A DNA stretch of 33,089 nt from contig JAAEOR010001071.1 of NCBI GenBank assembly GCA_024222895.1, forward strand, positions 1-33,089, given 5' to 3'. Positions 15,372-24,899 of the stretch are shown here, one piece after another (position 1 is the first letter of the stretch; each line of letters opens with the position of its first letter). The position numbers and the translations under genes are program-made. The stretch comes from Hyphomicrobiales bacterium. Lineage in GTDB: Bacteria > Pseudomonadota > Alphaproteobacteria > Rhizobiales > Kaistiaceae. The notes beneath the pieces are model-generated. The model was not told where the DNA came from. It saw only the letters and a program-made list of their open reading frames with translations, and made no database searches.

Positions 15372-16228
15372 TGCGGGCCTGGCTCGAACGCCGGAATATG
15401 CGCCCGGGCGATGTTCCAATCTGGCTGATCGGTATGGTCGTCGCGCTGGCCTGGTCTGCGCCCTTCATCTGGATGGTGTCGACGTCTTTCAAATTCCCCT
15501 CCGACGTCCTGACCGAGTCGATCGAATGGCTGCCGTCGCGCCCGACGCTCGAGAATTACGTCAAGATCTTTACCGGATTCCCAGTCATGCGCTGGATGTT
15601 CAACAGCGTCGTCCAGGCGACCGTCTCGACAGCGTTGTGTGTGTTCTTCGGCGCCCTCGCCGGCTTCGCGCTGGCGCGGTTCCACTTTCCCGGCCGCGGC
15701 ATCATTTTCATGATCTTCCTGTCGTCACTGATGATCCCGGTCGAGGTCTCGGTGATCCCGATGCTGCTCGCCTTCATCAAGATCGGCTGGGCGAGCACCT
15801 ATCAAGCACTGATCCTTCCAACAATTGCCAATGTCTTTTCGGTCTACATCTTCCGGCAGTTTTTCCTGTCGTTCCCGAAGGAACTCGAGGAGGCGGCGCG
15901 CCTCGACGGCGCCAAGCCGTTCTGGCTGTTCCTCCTCGTTGCCCTGCCCCTCGCCCGGGCACCGATGATCGCGGCAGCGGTAATCGTCTTCACGCTTAAC
16001 TGGAACAACTTCCTCTGGCCGCTACTCGTCACCTTCGATGAGAGCATGAAGACGATGCCGGTCGGGATCGCTTCATTCGCACCGGTGGTCGGCACCCACA
16101 CACAGCTTGAAGGCTACTCCGTTGCCATGGCCGGGGTAACCGTCCTGTCGATCCCGAGCCTGCTGCTGTTTTTCTTTCTGCAAAAATATTTCATCCAGGG
16201 CATCTCCCAAGGGAGCGTCAAGCAGTGA
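15368..16228 (+). CDS. Sugar ABC transporter permease, CUT1 (MalG/UgpE-like)
   Basis: The protein is 286 residues if started at GTG 15368; an adjacent ATG at 15371 is equally good and only one residue shorter. Six membrane segments are visible, with the EAA loop LEEAARLDGAKPFWLFLLV and the FLSSLMIPVEVSVIPM segment typical of the MalG side. It overlaps both the upstream permease and the downstream aldehyde dehydrogenase (GTG 16225 inside its stop). Together with the preceding permease, the binding protein and the ATPase at 20155 it makes a complete importer, although the ATPase is separated by three enzyme genes. Confidence 0.92.
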   Translation: MMRAWLERRNMRPGDVPIWLIGMVVALAWSAPFIWMVSTSFKFPSDVLTESIEWLPSRPTLENYVKIFTGFPVMRWMFNSVVQATVSTALCVFFGALAGFALARFHFPGRGIIFMIFLSSLMIPVEVSVIPMLLAFIKIGWASTYQALILPTIANVFSVYIFRQFFLSFPKELEEAARLDGAKPFWLFLLVALPLARAPMIAAAVIVFTLNWNNFLWPLLVTFDESMKTMPVGIASFAPVVGTHTQLEGYSVAMAGVTVLSIPSLLLFFFLQKYFIQGISQGSVKQ

Positions 16229-17754
16229 CCCACGCATCCTCAGTTCCGATTCTCGATCGGCTTGCCGCTCTCGAACCGGGCGCCAAAGCGCCAACGATTG
16301 CTTCGATCTTCGTGGGCGCGAGTGCCCGTCCGGCAGCTTCCGGCGCGACTCTCAAGGTGGAAGATCCGAGTACTGGCTCGGCCCTGGCCAATGTCTCTCG
16401 CGGTGCAGCCGAGGACGTGGATGCCGCCGCCACGGCGGCCCGCGACGCCCTCTCGGGACCGTGGTCCGCAATCACGCCACAGGCGCGCGGCGCGATGCTT
16501 CTCGACCTGGCTAACACAATAGAAGCGCACGCCGAGTTGCTTGCCCGGCTGGAAGCCCTCGACGTCGGCAAGCCACTCAGTCAAGCACGCGGCGACATTG
16601 GCGGTGCCGCCACAACGCTCCGCTACAACGCCGGCGCCGCCGACAAACTGGAAGGCATTTCAGTCCCGCTCGGGTCTGATTTTATCGACTTTACCGAGCT
16701 GGAACCGCTCGGTGTGACGGCGCACATCATGCCGTGGAACTTTCCGCTCGGCATGGCCATGCGCTCGCTGGCGCCGGCGCTGGCGGCCGGCTGCACCGCC
16801 GTCCTGAAGCCGGCCGAGCAGACGCCGTTGACCACCCTGGCCCTTGCCGAGCTCGCCCTGGCCGCCGGCTTCCCGCCGGGTGTCGTCAACGTCGTCACCG
16901 GTTTCGGCGAAGAGGCGGGCGCTGCGCTCGCGACCCATCCCCTCATCGACGGCGTGACATTCACAGGGTCGGTTGCGACGGGCCGGCTGGTCGGGGCTGC
17001 CGCCGGCGGTATGTTGAAGCCCGTCGTTCTTGAGCTCGGCGGCAAGAACCCGATGATTATCTTCGACGATGCCGACTTCGACCGAGCTGTGGACGCGGCA
17101 CTCGATGGCGCTTTCGACAACTGCGGCCAAGTCTGTTCGTCCGTATCGCGGTTGCTGGTCCAAGATGGTATCCGCTCAGCCTTTCTCGACCGATTTGTCG
17201 AACGGGCAAGCCAGCTTAAGGTCGCAGCGGGCCTCGACGATGCGGACATCGGCCCGCTGGTCTCCGCCGAGCAACACGCCAAGGTCCTCGGCCATATCAA
17301 GTCGGCGCGAACCGACGGCGCGACCCTCCGACTGGGCGGCGGACAGCCTGCCGGTCTCGATCGCGGCTACTTCGTCGAGCCGACCGTCTTCCAAGACGTC
17401 GACCCGGCGAGCGCAATTGCCCGCGAGGAGACCTTCGGACCGGTGGTGACCGCTTTCCCCTTCTCCACGGAAACCGAGGCCCTGACACTCGCCAACGCCC
17501 TGCCTTACGGACTGGTCGCGGGCGTCCACACCAGCGACATCGATCGGGCTATGCGCTTTGCGCGCCGATTGGCCGCGGGATCCGTGTGGATCAACGGCTG
17601 GTTCATCGGTGGCGTTCAGGCGCCGACCGGCGGCGTCAAGGACAGCGGTGTTGGACGCGAGCGCGGCATCGCCGGCATCCACAATTACCTGAGCATCAAG
17701 AACATCGGGATTCAACTCCATCCGTCGCCGTCGGACGGCAGGCCAGACGACTGA
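16225..17754 (+). CDS. NAD(P)-dependent aldehyde dehydrogenase
   Basis: This is a 509-residue member of the ALDH superfamily: MPWNFPL (169-175), KPAEQTPL (195-202), FTGSVATG (246-253), general base E270 in LELGGKNP and nucleophile C304 in NCGQVCSS, plus the C-terminal PTGGVKDSGVGRERG. It oxidises an aldehyde to an acid in the cytosol. It starts at a GTG overlapping the permease stop, so it belongs to the sugar-importer operon and presumably handles an aldehyde made from the imported compound. The group looks closest to the betaine-aldehyde/gamma-aminobutyraldehyde/lactaldehyde type, but the substrate is not predictable. Confidence 0.9.
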   Translation: MTHASSVPILDRLAALEPGAKAPTIASIFVGASARPAASGATLKVEDPSTGSALANVSRGAAEDVDAAATAARDALSGPWSAITPQARGAMLLDLANTIEAHAELLARLEALDVGKPLSQARGDIGGAATTLRYNAGAADKLEGISVPLGSDFIDFTELEPLGVTAHIMPWNFPLGMAMRSLAPALAAGCTAVLKPAEQTPLTTLALAELALAAGFPPGVVNVVTGFGEEAGAALATHPLIDGVTFTGSVATGRLVGAAAGGMLKPVVLELGGKNPMIIFDDADFDRAVDAALDGAFDNCGQVCSSVSRLLVQDGIRSAFLDRFVERASQLKVAAGLDDADIGPLVSAEQHAKVLGHIKSARTDGATLRLGGGQPAGLDRGYFVEPTVFQDVDPASAIAREETFGPVVTAFPFSTETEALTLANALPYGLVAGVHTSDIDRAMRFARRLAAGSVWINGWFIGGVQAPTGGVKDSGVGRERGIAGIHNYLSIKNIGIQLHPSPSDGRPDD

Positions 17755-17796
17755 ACGCACTTCAGCACAAATCGCAGACTCCAGGATCAGATCAGC

Positions 17797-19011
17797 ATGT
17801 CAGGAATTTCCAACATCACTCACCACGATATCTTCCGCCACCCGACCCACTGCGTGAATCAGATCGCGGCGCGACGATTGAAAAACGGCGACATCCTTGC
17901 CGTGTTCAACGAGGAGCGATTCCCCTTTCACCACGACAGCGGCCAGACGCTGATGACCCGATCGACCGACGGTGGCGTCACCTGGTCGGAGCCAAGGATC
18001 GTACTGCCGTGGACCGATACGACCGGCAACTGGGACTGCGGCATCTGCGAATTGGATGATGGCTCGCTGATCGTCAACCTGACGATGACGGCTTTCTTCA
18101 AACGCGGCATCAAGACCGAACAGCCATCCTGGAGCATGCAACCATGGACGGAGGAATGGGGCGACTGGACCTGGGCGTTCAGGACGCAAGGATGGCTCGG
18201 CACCTTCGTCGTGAAGTCGATTGACGGCGGCGAGACCTGGAGTGCGCCGGCGCCCTGCAATGTCCGCCCTCTGAAACATGGCGGCTGCCGCCTCGGTTGC
18301 TGGCAACTGCCGTCCGGCAGTCTGCTGATGGGACTCTACGGGCGCATCCACGGCTATGGCGAAGAGGGCGAAGGGGAAACCACACGCTCGGCGCTGATCC
18401 GCTCCGACGATGGCGGCCTCAACTGGGAATACTATTCGACCTTGGCCTTCGACCCGGCTTCAATCATCGACTATGAGGAACCGGCGCTGCTTCGTCTGAA
18501 CGATGGGCGATTGGTGTGCTTCATGCGCACCCACGTCAATCCGAGCAGCGACGCCAAGAACATGGTCATGACTGTGTCCGAGGACGACGGCTTTTCGTGG
18601 ACGCCACCGAAGTGGACGAACATATGGGGCTACCCGGCCGACATGATCAATCTTGCCGATGGCCGCTATCTGATGGTCTATGGCTACCGCCGGGCGCCCT
18701 ACGGGGTGCGCGGCATCGTTTCCGAAGACGGACTCGATTGGGATGTCGCCAACGAATTCGTGATTCGCGAAGGCGGTGTGCCAATCGGCGCCGAGGGCGG
18801 CAAGCCCTCCTCCAGTCTCGGTGGCGACTCCGGAGCCGGGGGACACACCGGCGGTGGAGTGCACAGGGACAATCCGGGCCTGTTCCAGCATATCGGCTAC
18901 CCGACCGTCGTTCAGGCCACCGACGGAACCATTGCCGCCTGCTACCACGAATGGAGCGAGGACGAGACACCGCTACAATATGTCCGGTGCACGCGCTTCC
19001 AGGTCACGTGA
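17797..19011 (+). CDS. BNR-repeat (sialidase-fold) protein, cytosolic
   Basis: The 404-residue protein contains repeated Asp-boxes (S-x-D-x-G-x-x-W): STDGGVTW (56-63), SIDGGETW (141-148), SDDGGLNW (203-210) and SEDDGFSW (261-268), with a degenerate fifth near SEDGLDW. This marks a six-bladed beta-propeller of the exo-sialidase superfamily. A possible arginine pocket is scattered through it (R14, R27 and others), but a complete sialidase triad and nucleophilic Tyr were not established by eye. No signal peptide is present, so it should act on an imported substrate inside the cell. It is followed by a second BNR gene (GTGA overlap) in the same sugar-importer operon. It could be a glycoside hydrolase or lyase of unassigned specificity. 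Confidence 0.85.
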   Translation: MSGISNITHHDIFRHPTHCVNQIAARRLKNGDILAVFNEERFPFHHDSGQTLMTRSTDGGVTWSEPRIVLPWTDTTGNWDCGICELDDGSLIVNLTMTAFFKRGIKTEQPSWSMQPWTEEWGDWTWAFRTQGWLGTFVVKSIDGGETWSAPAPCNVRPLKHGGCRLGCWQLPSGSLLMGLYGRIHGYGEEGEGETTRSALIRSDDGGLNWEYYSTLAFDPASIIDYEEPALLRLNDGRLVCFMRTHVNPSSDAKNMVMTVSEDDGFSWTPPKWTNIWGYPADMINLADGRYLMVYGYRRAPYGVRGIVSEDGLDWDVANEFVIREGGVPIGAEGGKPSSSLGGDSGAGGHTGGGVHRDNPGLFQHIGYPTVVQATDGTIAACYHEWSEDETPLQYVRCTRFQVT

Positions 19012-20168
19012 CGGATGGGCTCGGGAAGCCAAGGCATGGTGTCATCCACCGGGATGCGGAGCGCTACTCGGCCCACCCGCATTTGGCTGTTACCGCCAAC
19101 GGAACCTGGCTCCTCGTCTTTACCCAAGCGCCGCAACGCCACGTCGTTCTGCACCCGCCGCTCGACCCGGAGTTTCGCAACATGATGATGCGATCGCATG
19201 ACCAGGGCCGAAGCTGGACCGCGCCGCTGGCCGTGCCAGATGAAGAGTGCATAGGAATGGAGTGCGCCGGGCTCACGCCGCTGGCGGATGGCGCGATCCT
19301 GCTCAATCAATGGCAGTTCGGTTGGGTCGACCCGGAAACCGACGCCGCCGAGCACCAACATTTTGCCGCCCCGGAGGTCCTCGCCCTGCTCCACGCCCGC
19401 TCGCCTGAGTTTGCTGGCCTCCATCCGGACACGCCGGTTGACCTGGCCACCCTGTTTCCACAGGCACGCAGCGGCGGCGCTTGCCGGGTGCATCGCGCAG
19501 CTAACCCATGCGCACCGTTTGAACAATCAATAGAAGTCAACACGCGACCATACGCGGGTGGCTACGGTATGCGCGGTGGCCTGGAGCTTCCTGATGGCGA
19601 TATCCTCCTGCCGCTGAGCGACGTTCCATACTACCGCACGGTCTTTGTCGTGCGCTCATCAGACGGTGGTCAAACATGGAGTCGGCCAGTGACCGTTGCC
19701 TCGCACGAGGCATGCGCGTTCGAAGAACCGGCGCCCGTGCTCCTGCCGAATGGGCGCATCCTCATGATGCTGCGCGAGAACACCTCACGGGTCCTCCATA
19801 GTGTGTGGTCGGCCGATGGCGGTCACACCTGGAGCGCGCCACAGGCAACCGGCATCCACGACTATCCGGCGGACCTTGCGGTCCTGCGTGACGGGCGCAT
19901 TGTCATGGTTGCCGGGCGCCGAAATCCACCTTTCGGAATCGCCCTCTACCTGTCGGACAGCCACGGAGAGAGCTGGCGCGCGCCGATCATGATCCGCGAC
20001 GACCTGCCGGACCGCGATCTCGGCTATCCGAGCCTGGTCGAGCGGCGTGACGGCGAATTGTACGTCGCGTATTACGGCCGTACCGACGGCGACACCACTG
20101 CCATCCTGTCGACGACCGTACCGCGGCATATCCTCGACGATCGAGAAGAGAACCATGGCACAGGTTGA
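19008..20168 (+). CDS. Second BNR-repeat (sialidase-fold) protein, cytosolic
   Basis: Starting at GTG 19008, which overlaps the stop of the first BNR gene, the protein is 386 residues. Its Asp-boxes are SHDQGRSW (63-70), SSDGGQTW (217-224), SADGGHTW (268-275) and SDSHGESW (316-323). A segment of about 75 residues around 105-185 separates the first box from the others and differs from the first BNR protein, so the two are distant paralogues, not a recent copy. No signal peptide is seen. An upstream in-frame extension back to 18516 lies wholly over the first BNR gene and is rejected. Its last 14 bases overlap the ATPase gene. The activity is unknown; it may form a pair with the first protein. 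Confidence 0.85.
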   Translation: MTDGLGKPRHGVIHRDAERYSAHPHLAVTANGTWLLVFTQAPQRHVVLHPPLDPEFRNMMMRSHDQGRSWTAPLAVPDEECIGMECAGLTPLADGAILLNQWQFGWVDPETDAAEHQHFAAPEVLALLHARSPEFAGLHPDTPVDLATLFPQARSGGACRVHRAANPCAPFEQSIEVNTRPYAGGYGMRGGLELPDGDILLPLSDVPYYRTVFVVRSSDGGQTWSRPVTVASHEACAFEEPAPVLLPNGRILMMLRENTSRVLHSVWSADGGHTWSAPQATGIHDYPADLAVLRDGRIVMVAGRRNPPFGIALYLSDSHGESWRAPIMIRDDLPDRDLGYPSLVERRDGELYVAYYGRTDGDTTAILSTTVPRHILDDREENHGTG

Positions 20169-21267
20169 GCTGATTGGTGTCGACAAGCGGTTCGGCGAGG
20201 TCGAGGTCATCCACGACATCGACCTGGTGATCAACCACGGTGAACTGGTGGTGTTTGTCGGGCCGTCAGGCTGCGGGAAGTCGACGCTGCTGCGCCTGAT
20301 CTGCGGTCTAGAAAACCTGTCTGCGGGCGCGGTGCGGATCGATGGCAAGCCGATGCGTGGTGTCGATCCGGCCAAGCGCGAAGTCGCGATGGTGTTTCAG
20401 TCCTACGCGCTCTATCCGCACATGAATGTCGCGGACAACATGGGCTTCGCGCTCCGCATGGCCGGTATCAGCAAAGCGCAGCGGCGGGAACGGGTGAGCG
20501 AAGCAGCGCGCATACTACAGCTCGACGAGCTGCTTGATCGCCTGCCGAAGGAACTCTCCGGCGGTCAGCGCCAGCGGGTCGCCATTGGCCGCGCCATCGT
20601 CCGCAACCCGCAGGTTTTTCTGTTCGACGAGCCGCTTTCGAACCTCGATGCCGAACTGCGCGTGCAGATGCGATTGGAGATTTTGAACCTGCATCGGCAG
20701 CTCGGCGCCACCATGATCTATGTCACCCATGATCAGGTCGAGGCCATGACCATGGCCGACCGGATTGTCGTCTTGCGCGGTGGAAAGATCGAGCAGGTCG
20801 GCACACCGATCGAGCTCTATTCAGCACCCGACAACCTCTTTGTCGCCGGTTTCATCGGTTCGCCGAAAATGAACCAGCTTTCGGCAACCACCCGGTCCGT
20901 CAAGGACGGCATCGCCGAGATCGCGATCGACGGCGATGATGGCGGTGTTCTGACGATTCCAGTCGGTGCCGAATCCATCACCCCTGGCGACCCGGTGACG
21001 CTGGGTGTCCGACCTGAGCATTTCATCGCGGCCGAGGACGCCGCGGCGACGATCCGTGCTCAGGTGGAGTTCGTCGAGCATCTTGGCGGAACCTCGCTTC
21101 TCCACGCCCCAGGGCACCCGGCCGGTTCCCTCGTGGTGGAAACCAGAGACGGACCGCCCCCTGCCCCCGGACCGCAGCGCTTCGGGATCGATCCGGCGCG
21201 GGCTCATCTTTTTGTCAAATCCGGACGCGCCGTGCCACGGCCGGGTCACCCGACCGCTGCCGCCTGA
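20155..21267 (+). CDS. Sugar ABC transporter ATPase (MalK/UgpC-type)
   Basis: The 370-residue ATPase starts at ATG 20155 (GAGAAGAG just upstream), 14 bases inside the end of the second BNR gene. Motifs: Walker [10 protein letters not shown] (36-44), Q-loop [10 protein letters not shown], signature LSGGQRQR (134-141), Walker B VFLFDEP (154-160) and H192 in VTHDQVEA. The C-terminal part is the TOBE/MOP regulatory domain found in MalK and UgpC (LGVRPEHF). It powers the CUT1 importer encoded at 12917-16228. The C-terminal 30 residues, proline- and glycine-rich, are poorly conserved. It is the last gene of the plus-strand operon and faces the enolase-superfamily gene, 30 bases away. Confidence 0.92.
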   Translation: MAQVELIGVDKRFGEVEVIHDIDLVINHGELVVFVGPSGCGKSTLLRLICGLENLSAGAVRIDGKPMRGVDPAKREVAMVFQSYALYPHMNVADNMGFALRMAGISKAQRRERVSEAARILQLDELLDRLPKELSGGQRQRVAIGRAIVRNPQVFLFDEPLSNLDAELRVQMRLEILNLHRQLGATMIYVTHDQVEAMTMADRIVVLRGGKIEQVGTPIELYSAPDNLFVAGFIGSPKMNQLSATTRSVKDGIAEIAIDGDDGGVLTIPVGAESITPGDPVTLGVRPEHFIAAEDAAATIRAQVEFVEHLGGTSLLHAPGHPAGSLVVETRDGPPPAPGPQRFGIDPARAHLFVKSGRAVPRPGHPTAAA

Positions 21268-21297
21268 ACCAGGAACACACGTACTCCCGGCTCCGCC

Positions 21298-22497
21298 CTA
21301 TCGCTTCCAGCTTTCGTCCGGCGGTGGGCCATACTCCTGCAGCATGCAGGAATAGACCGCCGTCTCGTCGAAGGGGTAACGGGATTCGATCTCCGGGGTC
21401 AGGGTCAAGCCAAGTCCAGGCGCCGTCGGCCGGACCAACCGGCCCTGCTCGATCCGCCCCTGGTCCCCGATCATCTCGGCGCCAAGGCGAAAGTCGAGCA
21501 TCGGGTATTCGACCAGGTCGCCGCCGGCAGCAAAAGCCGCGTGGTAGCTGGCCATGATAGCCGCAGCCCCGCCCCAGGCGTGCACGATCACGCGGACATC
21601 CTTCTCCCGTGCTGCTGAAAAAACCTCCATGACCGCGCCGATTCCCCCGATCACCGAGGCGTCGGGCTGAACGCCGTCATAGACACCATTGTTGATCCGC
21701 TCGATCATCTCCTTGGGTGTGGTGATGATCTCGCCGCCATAGACCGGAACGTCGATGCGCGCCCGCAGCTCTCTGAAACTCTCCGGACTGTCCGGACCGA
21801 GAGCTTCTTCAACGAAGACCATGCGCTGATCGGTGATCGCGTAGACAGCGTCGATAAACGCGACAACATCTTCGACCGGTTGTGGCGGATCGGCAAGGTT
21901 CTGGCACATATCGACTCCGACCCGGATGCCCCGCGCTGCGGCCTCCTCCATGATCCACGCGGTGCGGTGGACATCCCCTTTCACCGAGCGAATCTTGTAC
22001 AGCCCTATACCCAGCTTGCTCAGCAGATCCAGTTCGCGAAGAAACTGCGGCTTGGCATCACAGCAGCCGCCACTGCCGTAGATCTCGATGGACTCCGCTT
22101 TGGCACCACCAAGCAAGTCGTAGACTGGGACCCCCTGGGCTTTGGCCTTCGCATCCTGCAGTGCGATCTCGTAGGCGCTGATCACATGTCGGGCGGCTCC
22201 CTGGAGTGACCAGTAGTCACACACGCTGCGAAGGTCGCGGACCCGCCGGTCGATATCGAAAGCCTCACGGCCTTCCACATAAGGACGGCAGAGGTCGACG
22301 ATGGACCTGAACACAAGCGGTGCGAAGACGGCCATGTAGCCCTCGCCCAGCCCGGTCACACCATTGTCCAGCGTCACTTCGACCATGCCGATGGTGCGCT
22401 TCGGCCCGTTCGGGAAGCACTCCTTGATCTCCGGATCGTCAGCATCCGCATAGGGTGACGAGAGAAGAACACATCGGACGTTTTCGATTATCGGCAC
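21298..22497 (-). CDS. Enolase-superfamily acid-sugar dehydratase-like protein (mandelate racemase group)
   Basis: This 399-residue protein has the N-terminal capping domain (about 1-125) and a TIM barrel. Likely magnesium ligands are D196 (VGVDMCQN), E230 or E231 (VFVEEA) and E256 (YGGEI); the barrel bases would be K168 in YKIRS (a K-x-R arrangement) and a D279/H306 pair (QPDAS, VHAWGG). Such enzymes dehydrate sugar acids (glucarate, galactonate, rhamnonate, and so on) to 2-keto-3-deoxy acids, or racemise and cycloisomerise. It is the last gene of the minus-strand operon that also encodes a KdgD/DapA-like protein and an aldehyde dehydrogenase, fitting an acid-sugar pathway. The substrate is open. 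Confidence 0.85.
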   Translation of the reverse strand: MPIIENVRCVLLSSPYADADDPEIKECFPNGPKRTIGMVEVTLDNGVTGLGEGYMAVFAPLVFRSIVDLCRPYVEGREAFDIDRRVRDLRSVCDYWSLQGAARHVISAYEIALQDAKAKAQGVPVYDLLGGAKAESIEIYGSGGCCDAKPQFLRELDLLSKLGIGLYKIRSVKGDVHRTAWIMEEAAARGIRVGVDMCQNLADPPQPVEDVVAFIDAVYAITDQRMVFVEEALGPDSPESFRELRARIDVPVYGGEIITTPKEMIERINNGVYDGVQPDASVIGGIGAVMEVFSAAREKDVRVIVHAWGGAAAIMASYHAAFAAGGDLVEYPMLDFRLGAEMIGDQGRIEQGRLVRPTAPGLGLTLTPEIESRYPFDETAVYSCMLQEYGPPPDESWKR

Positions 22498-22539
22498 GGT
22501 CGTTTCCTTACGAGACCAGATGGCCCTCTGAATCTGGGT

Positions 22540-24045
22540 TCAGGCACCTACGGCGCGGACGTTGACCCAGATCGTCTTGGTCTGAACATACTGGTCGAGC
22601 GCTTCCACGCCGTTGTCCCGCGCCAGCGATCCGGACCGCTTGTAGCCGCCGAATGGCGTCTTGACGTCCCCCTCCGAGAAGCCGTTGACCGATACGGTAC
22701 CGCACGGAAGCCGCCGGGCCGCGTGAATGGCACGATCGATGTCCTGGGTGAATACCGTGGCATGCAGGCCGTAATCCGTGTCTCGGGCAATCGCGAGCGC
22801 TTCTTCAAAGCCACCGACCCGAAGAACACCGAGGACCGGCCCGAAGATTTCCTCCCTGGCGATCGTCATCTCCGGTTTTAGGTCGCTGAACACGGTCGGC
22901 TGGATGAAGGTGCCCGGAGCGCCCTCGGCCGAACCACCAGTGACCAATCGCCCACCCTCTTCGCCACCGCGGTGAATGTAGCCCATCACCTTGTCCTGAT
23001 GTTCTCTGGTGACCATGGCGCCGATATCAGTGTCCGGATCGAGGGGATCGCCAACTTTGAATGCGTTTGCCCGGGCCGCTACGCGATCAGTGAACTCATC
23101 GGCGATCGATGCGGAAACGAGCTGGCGCATGTTGGCCGAACAGTTCTGGCCGCCGTTCCAGAACGCGGACATCGCCGCGTGCTCGATCAGATCGTCATCC
23201 AACGCGGCGTCATCGAGCACGATGAACGGGCTCTTGCCGCCCATTTCAAGTCCGATGACCTTGAGGTTACTTTCGCCGGCATAACGGAGAAAATAACCAC
23301 CGACTTCCGTCGAGCCGGTGAACGAGACGATGTCGATGTCATCGTGCCGGCCGATCGCCTGACCGGTGGTCTCTCCAAGCCCAGGCAAGACGTTGAGCAC
23401 GCCAGCCGGAACGCCCGCCTCAACCGCGAGTTCCGCCAGTCGCAGCGCAGAGAGCGGAGTCTGCTCTGCCGGCTTGACTAGGGTCGAACACCCGGCTGCC
23501 AGCGCTGGCGCCAGCTTCCAGGCTGCCATCAGCAATGGAAAATTCCATGGCAGGACCAGACCAACAACCCCGGCCGGCTCCTTGACGATCAGGGCAAGGG
23601 CATCCTCGCCGGTTGGCGCCACCTTTCCGAAGGTCTTGTCCGCGAGCTCGGCGTACCACTGGAAAAAGTCGGCGACTTCGTTGCCAATCTCGTGCAGGCA
23701 GTCGGTGATGGTCTTGCCGCTGTCGACGCTTTCGAGAACCGCTAATTCCTCCGCGTTGGCGCGCACCAGATCGGCAAGCCGCAACAGCGTTGCCTTGCGT
23801 TCCTCAGGTGCGGCTCTCGACCAGGTTCCTGCGTCGAAAGCGCGACGCGCAGCTACGACAGCGCGATCAACATCAACCGCGTTGCAATGGGCAACGGTGG
23901 TGATCACTTCGCCGGTCGCGGGGTTGATCGTCTCGAATACGTCACCGCTCGCCGCGTCGGCAAACGCGCCGTCGATGAATGCCTTGCTTTGCGGCTTCAG
24001 AGCCGAGGCGAGCGAATGCGTTTCTGTCTTGGTCAGAGTGGTCAT
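22540..24045 (-). CDS. NAD(P)-dependent aldehyde dehydrogenase
   Basis: The 501-residue ALDH starts at ATG 24045 with AGAGG about 10 bases upstream; the longer in-frame start at 24120 would overlap the permease gene. It has LPWNFPL (165-171), KPAEQTPL (191-198), FTGSTEVG (242-249), general base E267 (LEMGGKSP), nucleophile C302 (GGQNCSAN) and PFGGYKRSG near the end. Its closest relatives by pattern are gamma-glutamyl-aminobutyraldehyde and aminobutyraldehyde dehydrogenases, while 2-oxoglutarate semialdehyde dehydrogenases also fit. The gene follows the SsuC-like permease by 44 bases and is followed by the enolase-superfamily gene, so a semialdehyde made by the DapA/KdgD-like enzyme is a reasonable substrate. 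Confidence 0.9.
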   Translation of the reverse strand: MTTLTKTETHSLASALKPQSKAFIDGAFADAASGDVFETINPATGEVITTVAHCNAVDVDRAVVAARRAFDAGTWSRAAPEERKATLLRLADLVRANAEELAVLESVDSGKTITDCLHEIGNEVADFFQWYAELADKTFGKVAPTGEDALALIVKEPAGVVGLVLPWNFPLLMAAWKLAPALAAGCSTLVKPAEQTPLSALRLAELAVEAGVPAGVLNVLPGLGETTGQAIGRHDDIDIVSFTGSTEVGGYFLRYAGESNLKVIGLEMGGKSPFIVLDDAALDDDLIEHAAMSAFWNGGQNCSANMRQLVSASIADEFTDRVAARANAFKVGDPLDPDTDIGAMVTREHQDKVMGYIHRGGEEGGRLVTGGSAEGAPGTFIQPTVFSDLKPEMTIAREEIFGPVLGVLRVGGFEEALAIARDTDYGLHATVFTQDIDRAIHAARRLPCGTVSVNGFSEGDVKTPFGGYKRSGSLARDNGVEALDQYVQTKTIWVNVRAVGA

Positions 24046-24089
24046 CGGAGTCGAACCTCTTTGAATAGGTGAATGGATGCGGGAATTCG

Positions 24090-24899
24090 CTACCGTGTTC
24101 GGCGTACGGAGATATGCCACGGGATGAGAAGACGCTCAGCCAGTGTCACTGCGCCAAACAGCGCCAGGCCAAGGGCGGTGAGGAAAAAGATGCCAGCGAA
24201 AGCGAGGTCCGGGCGCATGTTGCCGGTGACGATCTGGATGTAGAAGCCAAGGCCTTTGTCGGAGCCGATGAACTCGGCAATCGTCGCACCGACCGTTGCG
24301 TTGATGGCGGCATATTTGAAACCCACGAAGCACTGTGGCATCGCCGCCGGCAGGCGGACCTTGAAGAAAGAACGCCACCAGCCGGCGCCGGTCGAACGCG
24401 AGAACCGAGTCAGTTCCTCGCTCAGCGAGTTGAAGGCAAGGATGGCATTCAGCACGATCGGAAAGAAGCATACCAGAACGACGATAATGATCTTCGGCAG
24501 GAGGCCGAAACCCAGCCACGAAATAAACAACGGCGCAAAGGCGATCTTCGGCACCATCTCGAGGCTCACAAAGAACGGATAGATGGTCCGCCGCAGCACA
24601 GACGAAAACGCAATCGCCAGACCGAGCGGCAGGCCGATCACGACCGAGATGACATAACCGATGACCGTCTCTGAACCGGTAACGTAAGTGTAGTAAAGCA
24701 GCCGGTCGATGTCCGCCCACCCCTTCGAGACGATAAGGCTGGGTGGCGTGAGGATGTATCGTGGGATGTCAAACAGAGCGATCGAGTACTCCCAGACCAG
24801 GAAGAAGGCGGCAAAAAACGCCAGAAACATCCACGATCGACCGATCCAGGCGCTCAGCCGGGCCGTCAGGTCAAGGCTTTCATATGACTCCGTAGCCAT
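24090..24899 (-). CDS. ABC transporter permease, SsuC/TauC/ThiX-like
   Basis: The 269-residue inner-membrane protein starts at ATG 24899, inside the end of the ATPase gene (20-base overlap), and has about six membrane segments. The permease loop (SEELTRFSRSTGAGWWRSFF) belongs to the nitrate/sulfonate/taurine/thiamine-precursor class of importers, distinct from both other permease pairs in the window. A single permease gene suggests a homodimeric channel. Upstream in-frame ATG 24959 would overlap the ATPase more deeply and is not favoured. Together with the ATPase and the NMT1/THI5-type binding protein it makes a complete importer. Confidence 0.9.
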   Translation of the reverse strand: MATESYESLDLTARLSAWIGRSWMFLAFFAAFFLVWEYSIALFDIPRYILTPPSLIVSKGWADIDRLLYYTYVTGSETVIGYVISVVIGLPLGLAIAFSSVLRRTIYPFFVSLEMVPKIAFAPLFISWLGFGLLPKIIIVVLVCFFPIVLNAILAFNSLSEELTRFSRSTGAGWWRSFFKVRLPAAMPQCFVGFKYAAINATVGATIAEFIGSDKGLGFYIQIVTGNMRPDLAFAGIFFLTALGLALFGAVTLAERLLIPWHISVRRTR

